The position numbers and the translations under genes are program-made. A model generated the notes under the pieces. That model was given only the letters and a program-made list of their open reading frames with translations. It did not search any database and was not told the origin of the DNA. This document shows positions 44,092-52,427 of a DNA stretch of 64,000 nt, piece by piece. The stretch is from assembly GCA_002083365.1 (NCBI GenBank), contig LVWS01000034.1, positions 78,083 through 142,082 on the forward strand, in the 5' to 3' direction. Numbering within the stretch: position 1 is the stretch's first letter; the number at the start of each line of letters is the position of its first letter. Source of the stretch: Nitrospira sp. SG-bin1 (GTDB lineage Bacteria > Nitrospirota > Nitrospiria > Nitrospirales > Nitrospiraceae).

Positions 44092-44236
44092 CAAGATCGA
44101 TGGCTTTGATCATGTTTGTGTATTCACGATAGTCGCCGCCCACTCGGATTCATCAGATTGCGGACGAGCGGTACTAACTGAGATTACTCGTCTTCACGCA
44201 GAGGAATAGGGCTATGTTCCCGACCTACACCGCTCG

Positions 44237-44677
44237 TCAGGGAAGAATCTGTCGGTCTTTCACTCCGGCCGGACCTTCGATGACGCGGTCGCGAGTCGTC
44301 TCAGTAATGCGGGCATCCGTCGATTTGTCCCCAGGCTGGCTCTCAGGCTGGACCAGAAGCTCGTTGTGAATCGCCACGACCTCCGGAACGGTGCTTGCAG
44401 CTTTTGTCGCCCATTCCCGTTCTTCGTTCGATTTCACAATCCCATAGAGCGTCACCTTACCATTGGAGGCTTCGACTTTGAGGGAGTCGAATCGAATTCG
44501 TCCTTCCATGCGCAGGCGCCGTTCCACTTTTGTTTCTAAGATCTCATCCCCCACCGCCTGCACGGCGGCCTGTTGTTGATCCTGGGCATAAGCCAGCTTT
44601 CCCATAAGGACAAGAAGCCATAGGATCCAAACGACCAACAATATAAATATAAGTGAGCGACCTCTACTGCTGAGCAT
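44237..44677 (-). CDS. Membrane-anchored BON-domain protein
   Basis: The 146-residue product has an N-terminal hydrophobic helix that is probably an uncleaved anchor or signal (FILLVVWILWLLVLMGKLAYA). A BON domain follows: DEILETKVERRLRMEGRIRFDSLKVEASNGKVTLYGIVKSNEEREWATKAASTVPEVVAIHNELLV. The tail is charged. Like the others it may bind the membrane surface during envelope stress. ATG 44677 has a GGAGGAG-like site upstream. Confidence 0.88.
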   Translation of the reverse strand: MLSSRGRSLIFILLVVWILWLLVLMGKLAYAQDQQQAAVQAVGDEILETKVERRLRMEGRIRFDSLKVEASNGKVTLYGIVKSNEEREWATKAASTVPEVVAIHNELLVQPESQPGDKSTDARITETTRDRVIEGPAGVKDRQILP

Positions 44678-44981
44678 CGATATGCTCCTCCGATATTGAA
44701 ACCTTCTCTACATGTCCCAATCCATACCACCTATACTTTGCAAAATACTTTGCAAAAGGCGCACCGATGCACTCCGTGGTCGTTCCGGTTCCGACTATTC
44801 CAGAACTCTTCTTTAGAAGGTTGTTGTATGGGATATTTTGTCTGTGAACGCACACCTTATCCGCCGGTGAACAAACGCTCCCTTCCCCTATTGGCACGCG
44901 AAATCCATCTAACGAGAACGTTGGCACTCATTCTGCACATACTTTTGCGAGCATCATCCATAACCCGAGGGCTCCGTCCAC
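44678..44981. other. Intergenic region with tandem repeat
   Basis: This stretch separates the divergent BON and lipoprotein genes. It contains a tandem 12-bp repeat (see 44734-44757). Frames open here have no protein-like character. Confidence 0.4.
44734..44757. repeat. Tandem 12-bp repeat, TACTTTGCAAAA x2
   Basis: Two exact direct copies of TACTTTGCAAAA lie side by side. Each contains the palindrome TTTGCAAA. Close relatives of the core occur at about 38716 and, as a tandem pair with TCTGCAAAACACA, at 1914-1941. It could be an operator array upstream of the BON gene at 44677. Confidence 0.45.
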
Positions 44982-45485
44982 ATGTCTTGCAGAAGAAACG
45001 CCATCCGGCAGCTGCACAGGTCCAAAACAATAGTCTTCCTTCTTGCATGGTCCATCATGGGGTGCCACGAAGCTCCGGTGACTCAAGGTTCCCATCACCG
45101 GCTCTCCATGGCGGCAAACCAAGTTCTGGTCGTCGGAAACCGACCGAATGCCGTGGCGGCCACCGTGAGTTGGCTGCAAAACCGTGGCGTGACGCCGTTC
45201 GAGATGCCCGGCACATGGCCCATACCGACCCATCCAGAAATAACGGATACGGCGCGCAGGATCGGGGCCCACACCATCGTGTGGGTTGAACAAACGGGAG
45301 ACCTGCGCGCCCCGACCGTCTCGGTGCGAGGAGTAGATCCCGATTCCAATGCCGTGCTATGGAGCGGCCAAGCCAGCGCAACGGAATATCGATCGAGTCC
45401 CACCGGCGCCCGAATCACCTGGCTGACCTGTCATGCGTTGCACGCCGCCTGGGGGGAACCACCGGAAGGAGATCGCTGCAGATGA
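44982..45485 (+). CDS. Lipoprotein of unknown function
   Basis: The 167-residue product has a signal with lipobox SIMGC, mature N-terminus CHEAPVTQGSHH. The soluble part resembles a small alpha/beta or Rossmann-like sandwich (NQVLVVGNRPNAVAATVSWLQNRGVTPFEM, GAHTIVWVEQTGDLRAPTVSVRGVD). No family is recognised. It overlaps the next gene by ATGA, so the two lipoproteins are translated together and may form one complex. Confidence 0.72.
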   Translation: MSCRRNAIRQLHRSKTIVFLLAWSIMGCHEAPVTQGSHHRLSMAANQVLVVGNRPNAVAATVSWLQNRGVTPFEMPGTWPIPTHPEITDTARRIGAHTIVWVEQTGDLRAPTVSVRGVDPDSNAVLWSGQASATEYRSSPTGARITWLTCHALHAAWGEPPEGDRCR

Positions 45486-46096
45486 GGTTGTACCGTCGAG
45501 GCCGCCGCCGGCTCCTCTGTCTGCTGGCCGCCGCTGCTCTGCTGGACGTCGGCGGGTGCAATACGAAGGCGAGTTCGGTCGGTGGTCCGAGGATACCGTA
45601 CGAACAACTCTTGCTCACACAGTCTCTCTTCCGTAGCCTTGAGGATGCCGCCGTTCCGATCAGGCCCGGCGACTCCGTCGCCGTGGAGTTCGCATGGCCG
45701 CCTTCCCACGGTGACTTTTCCACCGACAAACTCTTTGCCGAAGCCGTCGTGAAATCCTGGGTGGCACGGCAAGGCGTGATCATCGGAAAAGACTCTCCGG
45801 CCTACCGCATGCGCGTCCTCATGCATGCATTCGGCCTCGACAAAAAAGAAGTGTTTGTCGGCATTCCGCAAATCAACAGCGGGTTCTGGCCCATCGCCGT
45901 GCCTGAGCTGACATTCTACAGTACGGTGCGACACCGCGGTTATTCGCGCCTGTCCATGGACCTCTACGACGAAGAAACCGGACGTTTGATCGCCTCCCCA
46001 TCCGCGGTCGATGCCACGGTGTACCACGAGCGATACACCCTGCTGTTCATCATATCTTGGACCTCGACCGACCTCATGCCGCAGCCGCTGAATTAA
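45482..46096 (+). CDS. Second lipoprotein of the pair, unknown function
   Basis: The 204-residue product begins at ATG 45482, overlapping the previous stop. Its lipobox is LDVGGC. The rest has a beta-rich sequence (DSVAVEFAWPPSHGDFSTDKLFAEAVVKSWVARQG, FGLDKKEVFVGIPQINSGFWPIAVPELTFYST, LSMDLYDEETGRLIASPSAVDAT). The layout resembles assembly lipoproteins such as those of surface structures. The family is not recognised. Coupling to the first lipoprotein suggests joint function in the outer membrane. Confidence 0.75.
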   Translation: MRLYRRGRRRLLCLLAAAALLDVGGCNTKASSVGGPRIPYEQLLLTQSLFRSLEDAAVPIRPGDSVAVEFAWPPSHGDFSTDKLFAEAVVKSWVARQGVIIGKDSPAYRMRVLMHAFGLDKKEVFVGIPQINSGFWPIAVPELTFYSTVRHRGYSRLSMDLYDEETGRLIASPSAVDATVYHERYTLLFIISWTSTDLMPQPLN

Positions 46097-46178
46097 GGAA
46101 AGAAAACGCGATGCTCGGTTGGAACAGCTTTTCACTCAATCATGTCGGACTCACCAAGCCGTATTGAGTAACACCCTC

Positions 46179-47546
46179 ATGCTCACCAAGCTTTCCTGGC
46201 TGTGGGATATGATCCGAGGCAGTCTTTGGTTCGTGCCGTCGATCATGGCCGCAGGGTCGGTGACGTTGGCATTTACCGTTGTATGGATCGATCACCATGT
46301 ATTGAAGGGGAAACCCGCTGAGACCGCGTTCGCGTACGGAGGAGGAGCCGATGGAGCACGGGAAGTGCTCTCCACCGTGGCCGGCGCGATGATTACCGTG
46401 GCGGGCGTCATCTTTTCGATTACGGTGGTGGCGCTCACGCTGGCTTCTCAGCAATTCGGCCCGCGTTTACTCCGTAATTTCATGCATGATCGCGGGAATC
46501 AAGTCGTTCTGGGGACGTTCATCTCCATCCATCTGTACTGCCTGATCATACTGAGAGCCGTGCGCGGGGAAGAAGCCGGCGAGTTCGTGCCGCACCTGTC
46601 GGTCTCCATCGCGCTGGTGTTGGCTCTGACGGCGGCCGGCGTGCTCATCTATTTTTTTCACCACGCCACGTCCTCCATTCGCGCGTCGAGTGTAATCGCC
46701 AAGGTGGCGCTGGACCTCGATGAGGCCATCGATAGGCTGTTCCCTCAACGTGTGAAGCGACCGGGACCCTCGCCTCCTGCAACACAGAACCCATGCGTCC
46801 CTTCGAAAACGTTCGACGGCAACTGCGCACGGATTGAATCACGTGAGAGCGGGTATCTACAGATGGTGAATGTCGAGGAACTTGTCCTCCTCGCCGCTCG
46901 GCATGACCTCACCATTCGTTTAGATTGTCGCCCGGGAGATTTCATAACCTGCGAGTCGACCGTTGCCACGATCTTCCCCGCGGAGCGGGTACTCCCGAAG
47001 GTCGGCGACACGGTATGCGAAGCACTCATCTTGGGCGATGAGCGAACGATGGTGCAAGACATGCTTTTCCCCGCGCAGCAACTCACCGAAATCGCCGTGA
47101 GGGCTCTCTCGCCGAGCATGAACGATCCGACGACAGCGTTGGCCTGTATCGATCGGCTGGGCGCCGCCATGATTCGCTTGGGCCGGCGCAGGACACCGTC
47201 TCCGTACCGATACGATGATAAAGGTCGGCTCAGGCTGGTGATCTATTCGGTATCGGAAGCGGAACTGATCGAACAGACCATGAGTCCGATTCGCCAATAC
47301 GGACATACGAGTGCTCTTGTCACCATCCGGCTACTCGATACCTGCAAGCTGGTCACGGCTCACCTGACCGACAGCGAGGCAATCGCAGCGCTCGAACGGC
47401 AGGTCATGGCGATCGACGAGGGGCTTTGCGGCAGTCTCCCGCAGCAAATCGATCGTGAACAGGTGCGAGCCAAGCTCAGGACCGTTCGCGACTCGTTCGC
47501 TCACCAACGAGCTCGATGTTCTGGTTTGGTTGCTCACCAAGAATAG
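46179..47546 (+). CDS. DUF2254 family membrane protein
   Basis: The 455-residue protein has four helices in its first 200 residues, with the DUF2254 features LWFVPSIMAAGSVTLAFTVVWID, AMITVAGVIFSITVVALTLASQQFGPRLLRNFMHD and GTFISIHLYCLIILRAV. The cytoplasmic part has LLAARHDLTIRLDCRPGDFI, RTMVQDMLFPAQQLTEIAVRALSPSMNDPTTALACIDRLG. The role is unknown. ATG 46179 was chosen, though an in-frame TTG at 46119 is possible. The end overlaps the third slp gene by 13 bp, convergently. Confidence 0.92.
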   Translation: MLTKLSWLWDMIRGSLWFVPSIMAAGSVTLAFTVVWIDHHVLKGKPAETAFAYGGGADGAREVLSTVAGAMITVAGVIFSITVVALTLASQQFGPRLLRNFMHDRGNQVVLGTFISIHLYCLIILRAVRGEEAGEFVPHLSVSIALVLALTAAGVLIYFFHHATSSIRASSVIAKVALDLDEAIDRLFPQRVKRPGPSPPATQNPCVPSKTFDGNCARIESRESGYLQMVNVEELVLLAARHDLTIRLDCRPGDFITCESTVATIFPAERVLPKVGDTVCEALILGDERTMVQDMLFPAQQLTEIAVRALSPSMNDPTTALACIDRLGAAMIRLGRRRTPSPYRYDDKGRLRLVIYSVSEAELIEQTMSPIRQYGHTSALVTIRLLDTCKLVTAHLTDSEAIAALERQVMAIDEGLCGSLPQQIDREQVRAKLRTVRDSFAHQRARCSGLVAHQE

Positions 47547-48085
47547 GGATAGCCGTGGGAGTGACGATATTCCCAACCGGACGGATATCGATAGCCTGCA
47601 TACGGCCGATAGCCGGCCTTCATGCGGTCCCAGTCCCAGACCGTGACGTGTTTGAGGGCCAGCTCCGGAACCTGTTGTTGCCTCTCATCGACTGTGACGG
47701 TCGTCGTGCCCAGCACCTCCCCGACCACCGTGATACGTGTCTTATCATCGTCGAATATGGCCGGATCGGAGACCTGGCCGCTGCGATCGATCACCACGAA
47801 TCGTCCCTTCGACTCGGTTTCCCGGCCGGTCGGAATCAAATCCCCCGACAGGGGAATCTGCAGCACGTGGATCACCGTGCCGTCTTGCACGCGTTCGGCA
47901 GACAGCACTTTCCCGCCCGCCAGCATGAGTTTTCCTTTATGTGTTTGAGGAGCATGTTTAATATCGGCGTATCGCAGGTCGCGATCGACCTTTCCTTCAA
48001 GCCGTTCCGGGATCACGTCCGGCCGATTACATCCGCCGGCGAACAACACCAACACCGACATCACCCCAATCGTCGGCCGATTCAT
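47534..48085 (-). CDS. Slp family outer-membrane lipoprotein, copy 3
   Basis: The 183-residue product has lipobox FAGGC and the Slp core (RDLRYADIKHAPQTHKGKLMLAGGKVLSAERV, GRFVVIDRSGQVSDPAIFDDDKTRITVVGEVLGTTT). The tail is tyrosine- and glycine-rich. It is about 70% identical by eye to the tandem copies at 29602-30803, 17 kb away, which indicates dispersed duplication. The 3' ends of this gene and the DUF2254 gene overlap by 13 bp. Confidence 0.92.
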   Translation of the reverse strand: MNRPTIGVMSVLVLFAGGCNRPDVIPERLEGKVDRDLRYADIKHAPQTHKGKLMLAGGKVLSAERVQDGTVIHVLQIPLSGDLIPTGRETESKGRFVVIDRSGQVSDPAIFDDDKTRITVVGEVLGTTTVTVDERQQQVPELALKHVTVWDWDRMKAGYRPYAGYRYPSGWEYRHSHGYPYSW

Positions 48086-48271
48086 GAGCCACCTTCTTTC
48101 ACCCCTCCAGAATTAACGGCACCGTCCAGTCCGACGCTGTGCGGCGGTGAGTCGTACGTCGGCATCACCGACGAACATCGACTCTGGCCATCAGGCTGAG
48201 AGCCTCGACCGGGCGAAAGGATTTGGACCATACACTGCGTCATTGCTCCCTCCGGACCGACTAGTGCTCCG

Positions 48272-48976
48272 TTAAAAGTCTTTCGTGATAAATCCTTCGT
48301 CCCCGGATTCTTCCGCCGCATCCAACTTACTGACCACGTCCTTGGCGCCCGCCTCGTAAGCGGCTTGGATCGCGTCATTCACCGCATGTTGATCATCCAA
48401 CGTTCCTCGTAACGTGACGACGCCGTTCTGTACAGTGACCCCCACTCGCCAAGCGCCGTTATCGACGGGGTTCACGTTGGGATGCCGGGCAAGCCGGTTT
48501 TTCACGTCCTCTTTCAGTTGTTGGTCGGTCTTTGTCCGCTGATTTTTCCGATGAGACCGTTGTTCGTGTGCCCTCTGCTCTTCCGCCGTCTTGAGCTTAC
48601 TCACGACGTCTCTGGCACCCGCTTCGTATGCGTTTTCAATCGCACCTTCGGCGGTACTCTGGTCCTCCACGGTTCCGCGCAAAGTCACCTTTCCATCCTT
48701 GACGGAAACCTTGATGTCATCCGCATCGACGAATGGGCTCCAGAACAGCTGGTTCTCAACAGCCTTTTTCAGTTCACGATCGGACAGCCATCGCCAACTT
48801 TGCGTTCCTGTACCTGAATAGCCTCCGTCCGAAGGAGAGGGATCTCCAGGATAGATCGTCGTGTCGGGAAAGTCGTACCAATTTTGCCCGTAAAACTGCG
48901 CTTGGCTCGTCAAGATCGGAAAGATTGTGGCGCCGACAAGGACAATTCCGAGCGATACCTTTTGAAGTCTAGTCAT
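48272..48976 (-). CDS. Secreted protein with two BON domains
   Basis: AAGGAGG precedes ATG 48976. A signal peptide (cleavage near SQA) and a Tyr/Pro-rich stretch precede BON1 (about 75-130: WLSDRELKKAVENQLFWSPF, IKVSVKDGKVTLRGTVEDQSTAEGAIENAYEAGARDVVSKL). A charged linker and BON2 (about 150-222: VGVTVQNGVVTLRGTLDDQHAVNDAIQAAYEAGAKDVVSKL) follow. The two domains are clearly duplicates. It is OsmY-like in layout. It is a paralogue of the protein at 34869-35297. Confidence 0.92.
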   Translation of the reverse strand: MTRLQKVSLGIVLVGATIFPILTSQAQFYGQNWYDFPDTTIYPGDPSPSDGGYSGTGTQSWRWLSDRELKKAVENQLFWSPFVDADDIKVSVKDGKVTLRGTVEDQSTAEGAIENAYEAGARDVVSKLKTAEEQRAHEQRSHRKNQRTKTDQQLKEDVKNRLARHPNVNPVDNGAWRVGVTVQNGVVTLRGTLDDQHAVNDAIQAAYEAGAKDVVSKLDAAEESGDEGFITKDF

Positions 48977-49264
48977 TGTTCCACCTCCTTATGAATCAGG
49001 AAAGCATAAGTCGAGCTTCATGCTATGTCCTTGGAACGATCGGCAATCGTCCTACCCGGCGCATCCGTTTCTTCTCCCGGCTCTTGATCATGACAGCCCC
49101 GCACAGCTCCCGCATCGAGCTACGGGTTACTTGTCGTGTGAGTCGTCCTTGGACGGATTCGTTCGATGGCGAGCGGCAACCGGTTTCTCAACCTTTCGAT
49201 GCCACACACTTCACACAGCACTCTCTTCCACAGGGCCCGATCTTCACGTCGTCCGATTTCCGCT

Positions 49265-49684
49265 TCACGATGCCTGGGCGACCGGCGACACGTACGCGGC
49301 ATAGCGAAAGAACGCGGCGACGATCAGTCCCAGGACGAGCAACCAGAACCATATTCCAATACCCGTCTCGGTGGCCGGCGTATCGCTCTGCGCGGTCGAT
49401 TCGGCATTCTGTATCTCAGTCCCCCGCTTTCGTCTCGGCGGAGGCGGCATCGCGACCCAGAACAACGTGATAAACAGCGCGACGAGTCCGAACGGTAACC
49501 AGTACACACCGACAAACGGGGGACCAAGGGGTGCCAACCATAACCCCCCGACCAAGATGGCCAGAAAAAACAGCAGAAGTGCCGGCCACATGCCCCATTG
49601 CCATCCACTCCTCTCACCGGCAAACGCCATCAAACCCCAGATGGCCAGGAACGCCAGGCACAACGAGATAGTAATCTCAAGCAT
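49265..49684 (-). CDS. Small membrane protein, paralogue of 40124-40537
   Basis: The 139-residue product aligns along its full length with the protein at 40124-40537. It shares MLEITISLCLAFLAIWGLMAFAGERSGWQWGMWPALLLFFLAILVGGLWLAPLGPP, FVGVYWLPFGLVALFITLFW and the end helix IWFWLLVLGLIVAAFFRYA. The family is not recognised; the pair may form complexes with other envelope proteins. Confidence 0.8.
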   Translation of the reverse strand: MLEITISLCLAFLAIWGLMAFAGERSGWQWGMWPALLLFFLAILVGGLWLAPLGPPFVGVYWLPFGLVALFITLFWVAMPPPPRRKRGTEIQNAESTAQSDTPATETGIGIWFWLLVLGLIVAAFFRYAAYVSPVAQAS

Positions 49685-49825
49685 GTACGCACCTCCTCAT
49701 CTCTATCTTCCGTTTCCATGGGTCTGTTTTGTCTCGCTACCCTTGAGCGACGGTACCGACGGACCCGGCATAACGGAAGAGTCCGGCCGGACACGCACTT
49801 CGTCACGGACGGCTCTTATACGGTC

Positions 49826-50413
49826 CTATCTTTGATCGAGCCGTTCTGTCAGTCCATATCGGCTCTCGCCGGTGTATCCCGTCCATCGATCCGGCTCCTT
49901 TTCGTAATGGTCCGCCTTGTCGGATTGACCAAACAGCGGATCATCTCCCTCCTCATATCGTGGGTCCCGACTCTCATGCTGCATCGATCGGGCGAACTGC
50001 TCGGCTCCAAATTCCTTGAACCCCTCGTTCGCCTTCCGGATGATCAAACGTTTGATCGGACGAATATCGTGTTTGGAATATCGACCGAGTTCCCGCCCGT
50101 CGTCCAAGACGGGCAGCGCCCGACGAACGAGGCTTTTGGCCAGTCTCGGGTTATCGCTCTCCAGCGCATCGGCCGCATCATTGAGAAATCCGAGAATAGC
50201 GCATTGATCGCACCCAAACGCCTGGTGCATGAAGACGTTCTTGAAGCGGTTGCTTTCAAGAGCTCTTGCCACGTCTTTCACCCACTGAGCACTGATGTGC
50301 TCGTCGGCGGCCGGAGCCAGCCAGGGCGCCGCCACGCCCGGTATGGGGAGAATCAGGGCAATGGCGCCGAAAATTCCCATCATGCAGCCTACAAACACAA
50401 TCCACTTCTTCAT
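49826..50413 (-). CDS. Secreted hypothetical protein
   Basis: ATG 50413 follows GAGGAG. A signal peptide (MKKWIVFVGCMMGIFGAIALILPIPGVAA) precedes a mixed helical region with a paired-cysteine stretch AFGCDQCAILGFLNDAADALESDN. The stretch RALPVLDDGRELGRYSKHDIRPIKRLIIRKANEGF follows. The CDQC pair could bind a metal or heme; no CxxCH is present. The C-terminal 40 residues are charged. No family is recognised. Confidence 0.72.
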   Translation of the reverse strand: MKKWIVFVGCMMGIFGAIALILPIPGVAAPWLAPAADEHISAQWVKDVARALESNRFKNVFMHQAFGCDQCAILGFLNDAADALESDNPRLAKSLVRRALPVLDDGRELGRYSKHDIRPIKRLIIRKANEGFKEFGAEQFARSMQHESRDPRYEEGDDPLFGQSDKADHYEKEPDRWTGYTGESRYGLTERLDQR

Positions 50414-50456
50414 GATGACGGACTCCTCGATCAACTCGCCAAGCGGCGATGAGAGA

Positions 50457-50732
50457 TTAATAATTGAAGATGCCGCTTTCTTCCGCCCCTTCGTACATCT
50501 GACCGGCATCATACTCGCGCAGCTTGTCCTGATCCTGATTGCCGTCCTGGCTGCTCATACGCGGAGAGTCGGTCGGCGGCTCGTAATAGTCGACGTACCA
50601 GTCGTCGTCGTACAATCCATCATCGAAATATCCGCCCGAATACGCCGAGGCTGATGCCATGAAGGCGGACGTCGTCATGGTCGTCAGCATGAAGAAGGAT
50701 GCATAACAAAAAAGACCGATCAGCCGTTTCAT
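50457..50732 (-). CDS. Small secreted acidic/Tyr-rich protein
   Basis: The 91-residue product has a signal peptide (cleavage near SASA) and an Asp/Tyr-rich mature part (GGYFDDGLYDDDWYVDYYEPP). AGAGGAGG precedes ATG 50732. No family is recognised. The preceding OB-repeat gene stops 55 bp upstream on the same strand, and the secreted protein gene at 50413 follows after 43 bp, so a shared transcript is likely. Confidence 0.72.
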   Translation of the reverse strand: MKRLIGLFCYASFFMLTTMTTSAFMASASAYSGGYFDDGLYDDDWYVDYYEPPTDSPRMSSQDGNQDQDKLREYDAGQMYEGAEESGIFNY

Positions 50733-50787
50733 TGCGGACCTCCTCTTGGTTCTTCTCCTGTCGATTGACGCAAGGTCGTACCACCGC

Positions 50788-51837
50788 TTATTGCTTCGGC
50801 GACTGAGATTGAGTCTCGGATGCCTTCGAAATAGACGTGACCGACCCGTCGGGCCGAACCTGCGCTTGGATGCGATCACCGACTTGCAGGCCTTGATTCA
50901 AATCCTCCGCGATCAGCAGATGCACCTCTTTCCCGCTGGGATCTCTCACGATATAGAACCCATCACGATCGATATTGAGCACCTCTCCTTTCACCAGCAC
51001 TTCGCCGCTGACTTCCCGCGATCTGTTTTCGGCGGCGGCCGCTTCTTCTCCCTCCCGACCGGGCGGCATCGCCGACAAGAATTCCCGCTCGATGCGGGCC
51101 GTCTCGCCTTTGGTGGTGACTTTCTGAGCCAGGACGAACGGCTTGCCGCTCAACCTTGCCATCGGTCCTTCGACGGAGATCTCTTGTCCATATTCGAGAT
51201 TGATACCTTTAAGGGCGGCTTTCTTTCCCAGATCGGCAACGACTTGTTTCCCGTCTTTCATCAGGATTCGGACGACTTGGTGGGGTTGATCGCCGTCTTT
51301 GACCTTCAACTCCTTGATAATGGCGATCTTCCCGCTCACCGCTTTCGGAGATCGGCGCGAATGTTGTGCCGGCATCCCGCGATCGATGCGGATGACCTCT
51401 CCATCGACGTTGATCTCGCGGGCGAACAGCACGCGACGGTCATTCACCCGACCCACGGGGCCGCGCGCCGCAATCCAATCGCCGGCACGAAGCTCCACAC
51501 CGCGAAACTGCTTGGCCTGTCCCAAATCCGCCACGACGCGACGGCCCTGCTCCGTGTTGAGGAGAACAGCGAGATGCTCCTCCCCTTTCCCACGCACCGC
51601 CACTTTCTTGACCCGTTCGATTTCCCCACTCACCTGCTTCCACGACGCCTTGTGGTCGGTATATTTGGACGATTGTCGATCGCCCCCCAAGTTCAACGCT
51701 TCGTTCATCGATTGCTGTCGTAACGGGTGCTGACCTTTCGTGGTGTCTGATTGATCGGACCAGGCGTCGGTATGGCAGACGGCCACAAGTCCAAGACTCA
51801 CCAGCGGTAACATGACACGATGTAATAACGTCGTCAT
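50788..51837 (-). CDS. Secreted protein of three OB-like modules
   Basis: The 349-residue product has a signal peptide (residues 1-26). Modules one (about 65-155) and two (about 166-255) share VVADLG-x5-F/L-x3-L and AGDWIAARGPVGR / YGQEISVEGPMAR, ending IDRG / IERE. Module three (about 275-340) is VSGEVLVKGEVLNIDRDGFYIVRDPSG, LLIAEDLNQGLQVGDRIQAQVRPDG. Modules of the same kinds appear singly at 36294-36818 (types one and two), 24388-24789 and 16269-16967 (type three). They look like OB folds, but this is by eye. The function is unknown; metal or ligand binding in the periplasm is possible. Confidence 0.82.
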   Translation of the reverse strand: MTTLLHRVMLPLVSLGLVAVCHTDAWSDQSDTTKGQHPLRQQSMNEALNLGGDRQSSKYTDHKASWKQVSGEIERVKKVAVRGKGEEHLAVLLNTEQGRRVVADLGQAKQFRGVELRAGDWIAARGPVGRVNDRRVLFAREINVDGEVIRIDRGMPAQHSRRSPKAVSGKIAIIKELKVKDGDQPHQVVRILMKDGKQVVADLGKKAALKGINLEYGQEISVEGPMARLSGKPFVLAQKVTTKGETARIEREFLSAMPPGREGEEAAAAENRSREVSGEVLVKGEVLNIDRDGFYIVRDPSGKEVHLLIAEDLNQGLQVGDRIQAQVRPDGSVTSISKASETQSQSPKQ

Positions 51838-52427
51838 GGTTATGTTCCTTTCGATGTGTTCAAGATGGAGATGAGATCGAGCTCCGCATCGGCGAAATCA
51901 GCCAAAGATGATAATTTTCGCAAGGGTCATACCAAGACGATTGTGGCGTGCGTTTGGCGCGGCCATCGACCAATCAGCTGAATTTTTTCAAGACACATCG
52001 ACGCACAAGAAGGACCCGGCTCTTGGCCGGCGGACACGCTGTCTCCCTACACCGAACAACTTGTTCGTGAAGGACGGTCTATCTTGGGCAGACGTCTCCA
52101 CAGCGCGGGCACCGATGTTGCGTCACGAGATTGCATCACGTGAGATGTCGCTGAAATGGGCTGTGATCTTTTTTGCGATCCCCCTCATGGCGTCTGCGTG
52201 TGGGTACATCGGACGTATGCGATGGCGGAAACCATTGCCAAATTTATCCATTAGATTTCCCGAGGATTGAAATTCGCCGCCGACGATGACTCGCAATGCG
52301 GACACCATGTGACCATTTGTCCTGCTTGGGACAGGGCGTCCCAGACCCAGGGTTGCCCTACCGAGGACATCTGCATAGTCGGAGTGAGGACGCTCCTCGA
52401 GATCATGGGCACAGACACAAGGAAGCC
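51838..52427. other. 590-bp stretch, mainly without gene
   Basis: It separates divergent genes. A 41-codon frame with a lipobox-like start (52145-52270) is the only possible gene. The region near 52256 contains TTTCCCGAGGATT, which also occurs at about 38767, a shared 13-mer of unknown meaning. Confidence 0.4.
52145..52270 (+). CDS. Possible small lipoprotein
   Basis: The 41-residue frame has a hydrophobic N-terminus ending in lipobox LMASAC and a short basic tail GYIGRMRWRKPLP. It has no clear ribosome site, so it may be spurious. Confidence 0.25.
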   Translation: MSLKWAVIFFAIPLMASACGYIGRMRWRKPLPNLSIRFPED

